Source: Neobacillus cucumis
GTDB taxonomy: Bacteria; Bacillota; Bacilli; Bacillales_B; DSM-18226
Length of the DNA: 64,000 bases
Reading direction: 5' to 3'
NCBI RefSeq assembly: GCF_023715505.1
Contig: NZ_JAMBOH010000021.1
Coordinates: forward strand, 24,494-88,493
Shown: in pieces, positions 54,017 through 62,993 of the stretch
Position numbering within the stretch: position 1 is the stretch's first letter
Layout of the letters: the number at the start of each line of letters is the position of its first letter
Notes under the pieces: model-generated
What the model was told of the DNA's origin: nothing
The model's input: only the letters and a program-made list of their open reading frames with translations
The model's database searches: none
Translations under genes and position numbers: made by a program

Positions 54017-54574
54017 GTGAGTAGAAGAGAGTATGATAACTCAGGAAATCAAAATTTTTCAAGAATTTTTGATACAAATTTTAATGTTAATAATGAGTTC
54101 GACTTTGATTTTGACCCGAATATGGATGATGACAATTCAAGAAGAGGAAGAACTGCAAACAATCGAAGGAATTCGGCTAGAACCAGTACTTCAACTTGCC
54201 AGCAACTTGCAGATATTATTGGAGGTGAGGTTATTACTTCAGCCCCTGCCTGTGTTGTACAACGTCTTCGTAATATTAATGCTTCTATTTTGGGTCGTCG
54301 TACCCAATCCCCTCTTGCGCTTCCATTCGCATTATCCTTTGAAAACAACATTGGCGGAAGAACGCTGAATTTAGGAGAAACTGTTATCCTTCAAAGAGAA
54401 ATCAATCCTTTCCTAACTGCATTACGCCGAAGAGGAATTATAGTTACGGCTGTTCATAACCATTGGCTTTTTGAAAATCCAAGACTAATGTATATGCACT
54501 GGGAAAATGTTGGAGATCCGTTTAAATTCGCTAGAAACAGTTTTGAAGCAGCTAGAGAAGCTGGTTTGTTATAA
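54017..54574 (+). CDS. DUF1259 (LppY/LpqO-like) protein
   Basis: The 185-residue protein has an acidic/Asn-Arg-rich, low-complexity start (about 1-55: FNVNNEFDFDFDPNMDDDN, then NNRRNSARTS) and a DUF1259-type domain with CQQLADIIGGEV, LSFENNIGGRTLNLGETVIL, VTAVHNHWLFENPRLMYMHW (conserved His-x-His and Arg) and FARNSFEAAR. No signal peptide. The Asp-rich N-terminus is unlike typical secreted LppY proteins. GTG 54017 with AAGGAGGTGA. Function unknown; terminator follows. Confidence 0.75.
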   Translation: MSRREYDNSGNQNFSRIFDTNFNVNNEFDFDFDPNMDDDNSRRGRTANNRRNSARTSTSTCQQLADIIGGEVITSAPACVVQRLRNINASILGRRTQSPLALPFALSFENNIGGRTLNLGETVILQREINPFLTALRRRGIIVTAVHNHWLFENPRLMYMHWENVGDPFKFARNSFEAAREAGLL

Positions 54575-54576
54575 AA

Positions 54577-54622
54577 TGGGAGCCATTTGTGATTTTTTTA
54601 ATTTCACAAGTGGCTTTTTTAA
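54577..54622 (+). terminator. Terminator of the DUF1259 gene
   Basis: AGCCATTTGTGA and TTCACAAGTGGCT form a hairpin followed by six T. Confidence 0.8.
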
Positions 54623-54624
54623 AT

Positions 54625-54970
54625 ACAAAGAAGCCGGTAACTGTTTTTAGATTTTTCCTATGTTAAACCCATCTCATTCTTCTTGTATACCTCTCTGTAA
54701 GCTTTGATACGCAGTTGAAATATATGTAAAAAAACTCCGAAATGATAAAGACTGTCAACCCTTAATTTCAATGAATTTTTTTCCACTTTCTCAAATTTTT
54801 AGGATTATTTAATACTCTTTTAGAAATTGGCCGGAAGTCTTAATAACAAGGTTTGTTAAGCAGTTTTATATAAATAAGATTCCCCTGTGTTGCCTTGACT
54901 GTAAAATCATCCCAGAAATATGACAAAAATCATATGTTAGGATATACATGTGATCACTAGTAATCAACCA
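54625..54970. other. Intergenic leader of the CAP-domain gene, no gene seen
   Basis: This stretch has no likely gene. AT-rich tracts and, near 54893, TTGACT with no clear -10 at 17 nt; CATATGTTAGGATATACAT (54931-54949) could be a sporulation-type -10, which is speculative. Confidence 0.35.
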
Positions 54971-54988
54971 TGACAGGAGGATCTTAAC

Positions 54989-55720
54989 ATGTTATTGAGT
55001 AAAACTATTCTTACTTTAGCCGCCTCGGGTGCCTTATTTGGGGCTAATCCTGCACTAAATCAAGATCATTCATCTACTGCCCTTGTACAGGAGAAAGTGT
55101 ATTCGACCCAAGGAACCAATGTAAATTCAGAAGAGATTAATAGAATGGTAGAAGCATATTTAAGTAAAATGGGATGGAACTCTCAAACTTCCGTTTCTGA
55201 AAAGCAACCTGCTCAGACCCAGCCTGCTCCAACAGCCCAACAGCCAACACAAGCAGTTACTCAGCAAGCCCAAACCCTAAGCACGAAGCCACTACAGCAG
55301 TCAACAGCCGGAACAACCAACACGACACCAACAACCAGCACATTAAGTGCTTTTGAACAAAAAGTTGTTGATTTAACGAATCAAGAACGAGCTAAAAATG
55401 GATTACCAGTGCTTAAAGTGGATATCAACTTGAGCAAAATGGCACACGAAAAAGCACGTGACATGTCGGCAAACAATTATTTTAGCCACACTAGTCCGTC
55501 TTACGGATCTCCTTTTGATATGATGAAAAAATTTGGCATTACATATAAATATGCTGGTGAGAATATCGCCCAGGGACAGCAAACACCGCAGGAAGTTGTC
55601 AATGCATGGATGAATAGTGAAGGTCACCGCAAAAACATTCTCAGCCCGAACTACAACTATATTGGCGTTGGTTATGTCGCTCAAGGTAATGATTGGGTAC
55701 AGGAATTTATTGGTAAATAA
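54989..55720 (+). CDS. Secreted CAP/SCP-domain protein (YkwD-like)
   Basis: A 243-residue exported protein. The first ~20 residues (LLSKTILTLAASGALFGANP) form a signal peptide, followed by a Gln/Pro/Thr-rich linker (about 68-120) and a CAP domain with QKVVDLTNQERAKNGLPVL, MAHEKARDMSANNYFSHTSP (His), YAGENIAQGQ (Glu) and VNAWMNSEGHRKNILSPNYN, then IGVGYV. The His/Glu pairs of the CAP site are present. It resembles YkwD and spore-coat/cell wall CAP proteins. ATG with AGGAGGA. Function unknown. Confidence 0.88.
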   Translation: MLLSKTILTLAASGALFGANPALNQDHSSTALVQEKVYSTQGTNVNSEEINRMVEAYLSKMGWNSQTSVSEKQPAQTQPAPTAQQPTQAVTQQAQTLSTKPLQQSTAGTTNTTPTTSTLSAFEQKVVDLTNQERAKNGLPVLKVDINLSKMAHEKARDMSANNYFSHTSPSYGSPFDMMKKFGITYKYAGENIAQGQQTPQEVVNAWMNSEGHRKNILSPNYNYIGVGYVAQGNDWVQEFIGK

Positions 55721-55732
55721 AAAAAGAACAAA

Positions 55733-55758
55733 GGCAGCCTAGTAGGCTGCCTTTTTCT
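55733..55758 (+). terminator. Terminator of the CAP gene
   Basis: GGCAGCCTA and TAGGCTGCC form a tight hairpin followed by TTTTT. Confidence 0.85.
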
Positions 55759-55802
55759 ATAAGTGGCTATCAAATTCCAAAACAATCCTAAGATTTTGCT
55801 AT

Positions 55803-55842
55803 AAAAAACCCCGAATAATTAGTTTTGTCTAACCATTCGGGG
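55803..55842 (-). terminator. Terminator of the large secreted protein gene
   Basis: CCCCGAAT and ATTCGGGG arms enclose an AT-rich loop; TTTTTTAT follows on the minus strand. Confidence 0.8.
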
Positions 55843-55864
55843 GTCAGGATAGTTAAAATGATAA

Positions 55865-57517
55865 TTAATTACTTATCACAATATCATCGAAATTGAGTCG
55901 ACTGCCTGTTGTACCTGAGACGACAATCCTGAATCGGACAGGGGCCGTTTGGGTAATGGTAAAGGTTTTAACACTTAATGTTGATGAGCTAGTATTCGTA
56001 CTACCAATATTAGTCCATGTCGAGCCACCATTGGTCGACATTTGCAGCTGCCAATTTGCCCCGCTGTCACTGCCGAAATTAGCATGGGATACTTGGATGC
56101 TCTTTGCTCCGCTCACATTAAAATTCATGGTTAGTGCACCGGCTGCTCGAACACGTGCAGACTGCAAACCTGTTTTCTTATCACTAGATAAATTCCCAAT
56201 GAGAGCATTATCAAAATACCAAGATCCACTCGAAAGCGTAACATTGCCTGATGTGTAGGCGGTTTTGGTACCGGACTCAAACTTTTCAGTTAAGCTTGTG
56301 GTTGTCCCACCTGTTCCTCCGCTAGAGCCATAGCCATATGATCCGGACTTAAACGTAGAAGAATCATACCATTTATATCCAGTAGCTGGGGCTGCCCATG
56401 GTTCAGTAACGGGTTCAGTGGATTCTTGCGGGTTTTCCATTGATAACAAAGTTGTTGGCTGATCGAGTTGCAATCCGCTAACCTGAGATAAAGCTGTATA
56501 ACTTTCCTGCTTTGCTAACCAATCGACGATATTCACGAGCAAAGTACTATCAGTTTGTTCTTTAAAACCATCGTAGGTTGTCTTTTGTGAACCTGTTTCC
56601 TCACGCAAATATTTTGGAGTCGCATCTTCAACTGGAGAAGAATCACCGATAAACGCTGCTTTACCTATTCCTAACTTAGAAACCGCCGCATAAGGGCCCT
56701 CCGCTCTTCCGCCGCCATTATAGACTCCTTGATCGACTGCACTCCCCCAGGCTGCCGTTGTTTTCGGAAGATAAACAATCCCTTTTGCCTTGTTAGGGTC
56801 CGTGATCGCTAAGGTTGAACCTGCATGCATGGCAACAGTAGAGACACCCGACGTAATACCGAAGGCTTGACTTGGCGTGACGATATCATTCGCTGTTACG
56901 TCGCCAATTCCATTATATCGGAAACGGATTCCGAAGTTTGAGGCCAGCCAGTCCGACCCTGTTACCCCCTGCATGGCTGCAGACGAAGCCTCCTCTGTCG
57001 TCATCCCTTTGCTTGGATTGGAATAGGCACCGCGACGATAGCCATTGAATACTTCGGATGCATCCCAGCGATTTTTGTTGCGATCTGCATTATAATGATC
57101 CCCTATAAAAAAGATACTCCCCCCATTTTGTACATATTGGATCATCGCTGCCTGCTCAGACGCCTTGTAAGGGATATTTGCTTCTCCTATGATGAACACA
57201 TTGTAGCCTTGTAAATCTTCATAAGTGATCGGAGTAATTTTTCGCAGCTCTTTTGCATAGTAGCCTTTGGATGCTAACGCATTGGCAAAATCAGAGAATC
57301 CCCCGTCCAATACCCAATCTGCTGCACCGGCTGTTTGGCCGTGTGTATTATCAAATAGGATTTTCTTTCCATTCGCAGTTCCCACTGGCTGAAGTTGTGG
57401 CGCTGGATCAAGTGCATTTTCGGCCGAGGCAAATGGTGTAATATAAAACAGTGAGGAAGACAAGAGCAGAAGCACAAATGATAAAATGGAAAAGCTTCGA
57501 CGTTTAATAACGACCAC
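55865..57517 (-). CDS. Large secreted protein, N-terminal GATase-like fold and C-terminal beta-sandwich
   Basis: Roughly 550 residues with signal peptide (RRSFSILSFVLLLLSSSLFY and a cleavable ASAEN). The N-terminal domain (about 45-345) has KKILFDNTHGQTAGAADW, FIIGEANIPYKASEQAAMIQ and GGSIFFIGDHYNADRNKNRW, a DUF4350/GATase-like layout seen in secreted nuclease-like or DNA-associated proteins, but a catalytic assignment is not possible. After a Ser/Gly-rich linker a C-terminal region (about 410-550) is a beta-sandwich for binding. The start is ambiguous: GTG 57515-57517 lacks a good site, and the frame opens from TTG 57556. Confidence 0.6.
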   Translation of the reverse strand: MVVIKRRSFSILSFVLLLLSSSLFYITPFASAENALDPAPQLQPVGTANGKKILFDNTHGQTAGAADWVLDGGFSDFANALASKGYYAKELRKITPITYEDLQGYNVFIIGEANIPYKASEQAAMIQYVQNGGSIFFIGDHYNADRNKNRWDASEVFNGYRRGAYSNPSKGMTTEEASSAAMQGVTGSDWLASNFGIRFRYNGIGDVTANDIVTPSQAFGITSGVSTVAMHAGSTLAITDPNKAKGIVYLPKTTAAWGSAVDQGVYNGGGRAEGPYAAVSKLGIGKAAFIGDSSPVEDATPKYLREETGSQKTTYDGFKEQTDSTLLVNIVDWLAKQESYTALSQVSGLQLDQPTTLLSMENPQESTEPVTEPWAAPATGYKWYDSSTFKSGSYGYGSSGGTGGTTTSLTEKFESGTKTAYTSGNVTLSSGSWYFDNALIGNLSSDKKTGLQSARVRAAGALTMNFNVSGAKSIQVSHANFGSDSGANWQLQMSTNGGSTWTNIGSTNTSSSTLSVKTFTITQTAPVRFRIVVSGTTGSRLNFDDIVISN

Positions 57518-57688
57518 TCCCTTTTTTGTGTATTCCTCCCTAAAATACCACACCAATGTTAGCCGAATGTTAATTTTATTTAAATTTTTAAAATTTTCCC
57601 AATATATCGCAAGTTCCTTTTGCCAACAATATATTTAATCCATCGTATAAACTTTTCTTTTTTAGTGAGTGATTCAATTTTTCTGAAC

Positions 57689-58131
57689 TTACAACATGGC
57701 TGCGACCAAAATACCGATACAAAATGGGAAGATTCCTATTGTTGAACGGGATGCAATGAAACCAAGAACTGGCCGCATAAATGTACTACATGTACAGTCA
57801 ACAGCCATTTGATAGCCATACTCGTCTTGGAATGCTTCTTCCCTAAACGTGTTGGTGTCTCGTTCAACACACACGGAAAGATCGGGGCTAATCCCAATCC
57901 AATTATAATAAAACCTATAAGCGAGAAAGTCGACGGCAAGGGGAGAAATAGAAGGGCAGCACCGGCTAATGCGATTATTTGCCCCATCCGTATGAGAGTA
58001 AGATTAAAAATAAACTGAGCCATAATAAGATCAAGACCAAAATTCTGTAATCCAAATAAATAATCTTGTTTCCAATTACACATGATTTTTTGTTTAAAGA
58101 TTGTGCCAAACCATATTATACTAATAGTCAA
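57689..58131 (-). pseudogene. MFS transporter C-terminal remnant
   Basis: Helical segments LIRMGQIIALAGAALLFLPL, FSLIGFIIIGLGLAPIFPCVLN and, in another frame, VDCTCSTFMRPVLGFIA then IGIFPFCIGILVAAML look like helices 9-12 of a major-facilitator sugar-type transporter. A frameshift near 57809 separates them and the N-terminal half is missing. No start fits. Confidence 0.65.
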
Positions 58132-58142
58132 GGGGTGATTTT

Positions 58143-58445
58143 ATGATAAATCATGTTAAAGAAAGATTGGAAACTGCCCTAGAAGATTGGGAATTAATGA
58201 AGAAGTCCTCTGAGGACGAAGCCGAAGAATGTGCAGAAAGGTTTGAAAGGCATTTTTATGAGTTTATTGACGAGTTAAAGAATTGGTATCACCATTTAAA
58301 ACAACCTCCATCTACAATCGAAGAAGCAGAAAATCTTATCGAAATTAAGGAGCTAATTGAACGATTACCTGCACCGCTTGAACTCAATTTTTATACAGAA
58401 CTTGAGCTGATCATTGAAGGGGAAGAACAAGTACGCTTTGATTAA
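58143..58445 (+). CDS. Hypothetical small acidic protein
   Basis: No family recognised. The 100-residue protein is acidic and helical (MINHVKERLETALEDWELMK, EDEAEECAERFERHFYEFID) with a Pro-containing turn (HLKQPPSTIEEAENL) and a beta-like end ELELIIEGEEQVRFD. There is no signal or membrane segment. ATG with AAGGGGTGA makes it a likely real gene; a hairpin follows the stop. Confidence 0.65.
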   Translation: MINHVKERLETALEDWELMKKSSEDEAEECAERFERHFYEFIDELKNWYHHLKQPPSTIEEAENLIEIKELIERLPAPLELNFYTELELIIEGEEQVRFD

Positions 58446-58446
58446 T

Positions 58447-58495
58447 CTACTCCCTGGGACATGGTGTACATCGTACAGATTGAATGTCTCAGGGA
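58447..58495 (+). terminator. Hairpin after the small acidic protein gene
   Basis: CCCTGGGACAT and ATGTCTCAGGG pair; the downstream T run is weak, so it may not terminate strongly. Confidence 0.45.
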
Positions 58496-58712
58496 AGGAA
58501 ATCTCCATCATAATTCATTAAACTCGACCTCGAAATTCCTGAATTACTTCATAATCAACTTGAATAAAGTGAACAGCCTCTTATAAAATGAAAGCCCTCC
58601 CTCGATACTATAAGCTAATCAATAAACTTTATGTAATCTGTACACTATGTTTACAAGGCTTTAATATTCGGATGATATGATTGGTTTACTAACGAATGAG
58701 GGGGCAGTTTAA

Positions 58713-59510
58713 ATGAATGTGCGTGCAATATTTATTGATATGGATGGTACTCTACTAAAAGCCTCAAACTACATTTCCCGCCGAAATCTGGAAGCCATTT
58801 ATGGACTCATTAATCAGGGCGTCAAGGTTTTTCTAGCTACAGGAAGACACTATGAGGTAACGGCTCCCTACCATAAAGAAATTGGATTAAGCACTCCGAT
58901 GATCTGTTTGAATGGTGCCGCTATTTACGATGCAGAGACAGGAAGTGCTAAACAAATGAAAACTGTCCGATTGAACGAAGAACGATTCCACCATTTAACC
59001 GCTGAAAATCCCTTTAATGTTATGATCCATACAGCTAATGGGCTTTATTGTAAGAAAACAAATGAAGAAATCGATTATTGGACAAAAGTTGGGCAAATAC
59101 CGCCACGCTATATTGGAGATTTAAGACAGGCCAATTATCAAGATGTTCTCAAATATAGTGTTCGCACAGGTGCACCAAGTCCGGAAATTTCCGCTTTGTT
59201 TAAAAAAGAAGCCGAAGTCATCGATTGGAATGACGGGTTTGAGTTGGTTGCTCCTAATGTTTCCAAGTGGTCTGCTATAAAAAGCATCCTTACCGAATTT
59301 CGATTCAGTCCAAATGAAGTAGTTGCCATTGGAGACGGACCCAATGATCTAGAGATGCTTAGGTCTGTCGGTACTGGTGTGGCAATGGGGAACGCTAGCG
59401 AAGAGGTTAAAGCGGCAGCTGATTTTGTTACAGGACACCACGAAAATGATGGATTAGCGGAGTTTATAGAACGATATCTTCTTAAATCATATGAATCATA
59501 TGCGATTTAG
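58713..59510 (+). CDS. Cof-type HAD-superfamily phosphatase
   Basis: This 265-residue protein is a class IIB HAD hydrolase. DMDGTLL (Asp9 and Asp11 catalytic), an ATGRHYE second motif, a cap domain in the middle, a conserved Lys in SKWSAIKSIL and the fourth motif VVAIGDGPNDLEMLRSVGTGVAMGN. It should dephosphorylate small sugar phosphates or cofactors; substrate unknown. ATG follows GAGGGGGC. It is independent of neighbours. Confidence 0.88.
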   Translation: MNVRAIFIDMDGTLLKASNYISRRNLEAIYGLINQGVKVFLATGRHYEVTAPYHKEIGLSTPMICLNGAAIYDAETGSAKQMKTVRLNEERFHHLTAENPFNVMIHTANGLYCKKTNEEIDYWTKVGQIPPRYIGDLRQANYQDVLKYSVRTGAPSPEISALFKKEAEVIDWNDGFELVAPNVSKWSAIKSILTEFRFSPNEVVAIGDGPNDLEMLRSVGTGVAMGNASEEVKAAADFVTGHHENDGLAEFIERYLLKSYESYAI

Positions 59511-59535
59511 AGTTTATTATAATGACTTTTTGTCA

Positions 59536-59660
59536 GAACAAAAGCGCAAGCGCCTTGAACAGCCCCGACAAGCAAGACGCTCAGGGAAAGAAGGCGTTCT
59601 TTGCCTTCATTCCCTGAGTGGCTGTAGACCATCGAGGCGCTAGGCGTTGGAGCTGGACGT
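59536..59660. repeat. Dispersed imperfect palindrome (REP-like), copy 2
   Basis: It opens AACAAAAGCGCAAGCGCC and closes GGCGTTGGAGCTGGAC; the middle has arms such as CTCAGGGAA and TTCCCTGAG. Copy 1 is at 45298-45426. No frame is coded. Confidence 0.7.
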
Positions 59661-59720
59661 CGAAAGTCCATTTATTAAGAGTTATCCTCAAGCGAAAATT
59701 TTATAATTTCTTTAACTATA

Positions 59721-60289
59721 GGCTCTGTTAAAGAACTGTGTTGATATTGTCCTCCTGTACATTCAGTGGTATAATCAAAGAAAAACACGAACGTATGTAC
59801 TGTAGGTTTTCCCATGAGTGCCAAAGGTTTCCGTAACCTTCTTCAATATATTTCAACGTTGGATAAACCGCATCAAGAACGAATCTATTATGAATTGCAG
59901 CGTTCTATTTTCCCTTCTTTTGCTTCGACTCCTGTGATCAATGAAATTCGAGATAAACGTTATGCTAAAGGGTTTTGAATCATCTCGGAGTGACATGCCT
60001 TTTAACATACAATCAATAAATTTTATCTACTTTTCTGGGTAATGGGTCCTTGAATGATACAATCCTCTGTACAGATGGTTGGAGAGACTATAAAACATAC
60101 GCAAAAGAAAAGGGACTTGAGCATTATCGGATTGATACGAAAAAGACAGGGTATGTCATTAAAGGACTATACCATATTCAAAATGTAAACAGTTATCATG
60201 GTCGATTAAAACAATGGCTGGAACGCTTTAAAGGGGTTGCTTCAAAATACCTTAATCACAATTTGGTTATATTTAGGTTAGATAAGTAA
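59721..60289 (+). mobile_element. IS1595-family element remnant
   Basis: GGCTCTGTTAAAG at 59721 resembles an IS1595 left end. From ATG 59814 the frame reads MSAKGFRNLLQYISTLDKPH, ERIYYELQRSIFPSFAS, stop at 59976-59978 after KRYAKGF. The C-terminal piece from 60050 (ILCTDGWRDYKTYAKEKGLE and NSYHGRLKQWLERFKGVASK) is typical of the ISXO2-like DDE domain end. The zinc ribbon and most of the DDE core are deleted. It cannot move by itself. Confidence 0.75.
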
Positions 60290-60308
60290 AACAATTGATA
60301 TTAAAAAG

Positions 60309-60358
60309 AAGCTGACCCAAAAGGTCGTTGAATAACGACTCTTTTGGGTCAGTTTTTT
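60309..60358. terminator. Hairpin between the IS1595 remnant and the IS1182 element
   Basis: CTGACCCAAAAGGTCG and its complement CGACTCTTTTGGGTCAG with T run TTTTTT. It may also be part of the IS1182 left end. Confidence 0.6.
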
Positions 60359-60421
60359 ATTCTCTTTCAGTTTTTTTGGGATAATTTGAAAATTTGGATG
60401 GTGTGAGAGGGAATTTCCCCT

Positions 60422-61981
60422 CTATTTTTTTGCTATTTTCAATTGTTTTTTGGAAGTGGATTGCCACTTCATTAAATTATGTGCAACACAAATAAGACCC
60501 CAATCCGTCGTATTTTTGGATAGGCCTCTTAACGCAAACCTCTTGAACTCCTGATTGTGTTTAATTTGTCCAAACACCGGCTCTACTTCGATTTTTCTTT
60601 TCCGGTATTTTCGTTCTCCTTCTTCAGTCGACAAACGCTCCCGTACTTCTTTTCTTTGTTTTTGGTTTTCAACCGAAACCTGGACGGTCTTTGTATCTTT
60701 ATTTTTGGCACAGGAAGTTTGGAACGGGCAGTTAAAGCACTCCGTACATCGATACGTTCGTTTGACGGAATCGTACCCATTGTCTGATTTTTTTCGACTT
60801 TCATATTGGAAGATAAGGCGTTTGCCATTTGAACAAATCCACTCATCAAGTTCTTCATCATAGGTCATATTTTCGACACGTCCGATTTGTTGTCTCCATG
60901 CCTTTGTTTGTACTTTATCGAACGTGTTATATTTGATTAATGCCTCAATTTCTGCTTTTTCACAATGGGTATAATTTTTTTCACTTCCATAACCGGAATC
61001 AGCAATAACGGACTTTGGTTTTGGACGATTATACTTCTCCAATAGATCTAAATGGGGAATCAGGCAGCCAGGATCTCCAGCACGTTGATGAAGGCTGAAT
61101 CCAATGATGAATTGATTTTCCGTTCCAATTTGTACATTATAGCCTGGTTTAAGCTGGCCATTCTTCATATGGTCCTCTTTCATTCTCATAAAGGTTGCAT
61201 CATTATCCGTCTTGGAATAGCTGTTGCGTTCTCCGAACGTTGCCTTTTGTTCCTCATACTTTTGTTTTCGAGGCAGAAGATCCTTTTCTAACTGACGCTT
61301 CGCTTTCTTTAATGGTTTGTTCTTAGGATCCCGTTCCAGTCTTTCCTCCAATTTTTTCACGGTATCAGCGATTTTCTCGGAAGTAATCGGTGATTCTTCT
61401 AATTTTTCCTCCAAGTCTAGATTCTGTTCTGCTTCTTCGTCTTCTTTCATGACTTGTTCGATGCCTAATACAATTTGTTGAAATTTCTCATCGAGTTTCT
61501 TATCATATTTTTCAGTAGATTTACGCCACACAAAGGTATACTTATTTGCATTCGCCTCAATCTTGGTACCGTCCAGGAAATAATCCTCCAGTTTCACTAA
61601 ACCTTCTTCATGAAGGAGGTCAACGACGGAAAAGAAGGTTTCATAAATAACCTCTTTCATCCGTTCAGAACGGAAACGGTTAATGGTACGGAAATCTGGT
61701 TGTTGCTCACCCGAAAGCCACATAAAGATTATGTTCTCCTTCAGTTGCTTTGCGATTTGTCTAGAAGAGTAAATACGAATGGAATATGCATAAAGAATAA
61801 CTTTTAACATCATTTGAGGATGGTAGGGAGGTCGACCTCCACCCGGATACATGGATGAGAAAATAGTAGGATTGATTTTGTCGACCGCAAGGTCGATTAA
61901 ACGTGCGAGATGATGTTGGGGTATCAAAACTTGAATGTCCATTGGAAGAGTTAATTGGTTCGTGTTATACTGTTTGTACAT
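60422..61981 (-). CDS. IS1182-family transposase
   Basis: A 519-residue intact DDE transposase. It begins MYKQYNTNQLTLPMDIQVLI, contains the N-terminal domain GGRPPYHPQMMLKVILYAYS, FRTINRFRSERMK, DYFLDGTKIEANANKYTFVW (first Asp of the triad), VIADSGYGSEKN (second) and the C-terminal zinc-ribbon-like CTECFNCPFQTSCAKNK with RKRKIEVEPVFGQIKHNQ (Glu). ATG at 61979-61981 with AAAGGAAA. There is no frameshift, so it may be active. Confidence 0.92.
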   Translation of the reverse strand: MYKQYNTNQLTLPMDIQVLIPQHHLARLIDLAVDKINPTIFSSMYPGGGRPPYHPQMMLKVILYAYSIRIYSSRQIAKQLKENIIFMWLSGEQQPDFRTINRFRSERMKEVIYETFFSVVDLLHEEGLVKLEDYFLDGTKIEANANKYTFVWRKSTEKYDKKLDEKFQQIVLGIEQVMKEDEEAEQNLDLEEKLEESPITSEKIADTVKKLEERLERDPKNKPLKKAKRQLEKDLLPRKQKYEEQKATFGERNSYSKTDNDATFMRMKEDHMKNGQLKPGYNVQIGTENQFIIGFSLHQRAGDPGCLIPHLDLLEKYNRPKPKSVIADSGYGSEKNYTHCEKAEIEALIKYNTFDKVQTKAWRQQIGRVENMTYDEELDEWICSNGKRLIFQYESRKKSDNGYDSVKRTYRCTECFNCPFQTSCAKNKDTKTVQVSVENQKQRKEVRERLSTEEGERKYRKRKIEVEPVFGQIKHNQEFKRFALRGLSKNTTDWGLICVAHNLMKWQSTSKKQLKIAKK

Positions 61982-62106
61982 AAGAAAATCTTTCCTTTCT
62001 GATAATTTGTTGTGGTGACTAAATTATATCAAAAGGAACGATTTTCTTATTTTTTTATGCTCAAAAAGAGGATGCCCCCAAAAGTTATACTTTTGGGATA
62101 CCCTCG

Positions 62107-62311
62107 AATTTATTTTTTTTTGAACTAAAGCCCCCGTTTGTTTAAGTACAATTTTTCACAAACTTACTTTGAAATAAAAAAAGACTGTCTTTTAATAGTC
62201 TTCTTAAACCTATCAATTAGTTGTAAACATAATTGTGTCATTTTTTTAAATTCCCTTCCCTTAAAAACACAAATGGTACTGTCCCATTAAGTTTACTAAC
62301 TAATTACAAAA
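62107..62311. other. Intergenic stretch upstream of the IS1182 element, no gene seen
   Basis: It has AT-rich sequence with a weak hairpin (AGACTG..AGTCTT near 62182-62206) and no adequate frame. Confidence 0.35.
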
Positions 62312-62334
62312 AAGCCACCAAAACTGGCAGCTGG
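62312..62334 (-). terminator. Terminator-like hairpin downstream of a small ORF
   Basis: GCTGCCA and TGGTGGC arms with two wobble pairs are followed by TTTTTTGT on the minus strand. Confidence 0.45.
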
Positions 62335-62446
62335 ATCTTAAACTCTTGCACCCGTAGTTTAACAAGCACCTTCTCTTCTATTGCATATTATTTTCGTACT
62401 ATGCATTAGTTGTTAGCAGGTCTTTGAAAGTGTTTATAATGCTTAC

Positions 62447-62635
62447 TTAATTGTCTTTATTGACTTTTCTCCAGTCAGTGGCCCTTAAAAAAGTATTTGA
62501 TACTTTTATGCTACCTTTTGATTTCGAATTTAACGAAACGAATCCATTAGATGCGTGTATAACAGAGTAACCCAAGGTTTCTGAGAACCATACATCACCT
62601 TGTACAGTTTGTTTAATCATTTCCCAGGTTTTCAA
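62447..62635 (-). CDS. Small hypothetical protein (62 residues)
   Basis: TTG-started frame (TTG 62633-62635) with AAGGAAGAGAG upstream. The product, MKTWEMIKQTVQGDVWFSET then LGYSVIHASNGFVSLN, recalls MKTWEMIK-type small proteins of Bacillus phages, but the likeness ends early. It has no cysteines or membrane segment. It could be a phage-derived gene; weak evidence of being real. Confidence 0.4.
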   Translation of the reverse strand: MKTWEMIKQTVQGDVWFSETLGYSVIHASNGFVSLNSKSKGSIKVSNTFLRATDWRKVNKDN

Positions 62636-62993
62636 TCGAATGCTCTCTTCCTTTCTGTTTCAGTATCGAAAAGGTTTTAAAACATCCATTTAACCGAAGA
62701 GTGAAATCTTGTTTACATCCTCCCTTAGTCTGAATTACCCGCAATTAATAAGTATGATGAACTAGTAAGTGCGATGTCTGGTAATCGTTACCATATAAGG
62801 ATTTTAAAGGTGGGTTTTGTGAGGGAATGAGATATTCGTAATAAATACCAAGATTGAAAGACATTCTTAATATAGTCCAATTGAATGAGTGTTCTATTAA
62901 AACTAACCTGCCCCGATAGTTCAATACATAATGTTTTCATTTCTACAGTCAAGGCAATAATTCCTCTAATATAACGAATAAGGAGGAATTGTT

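Larger units (their letters stand above)
60305..62105 (-). mobile_element. IS1182-family insertion sequence (ends approximate)
   Basis: The transposase gene lies inside. At the two ends CCCAAAAG occurs in inverted orientation (left near 60315, right near 62075-62096), each in a hairpin. The true ends and target duplication could not be defined by eye. Confidence 0.5.

Noticed and set aside
54033..54368. Alternative plus-strand frame of 111 codons inside the DUF1259 gene
   Set aside because: Shadow of the real frame; lacks a ribosome site and family likeness.
60583..60861. Alternative frames inside the IS1182 transposase
   Set aside because: Shadows of the intact 519-codon transposase.
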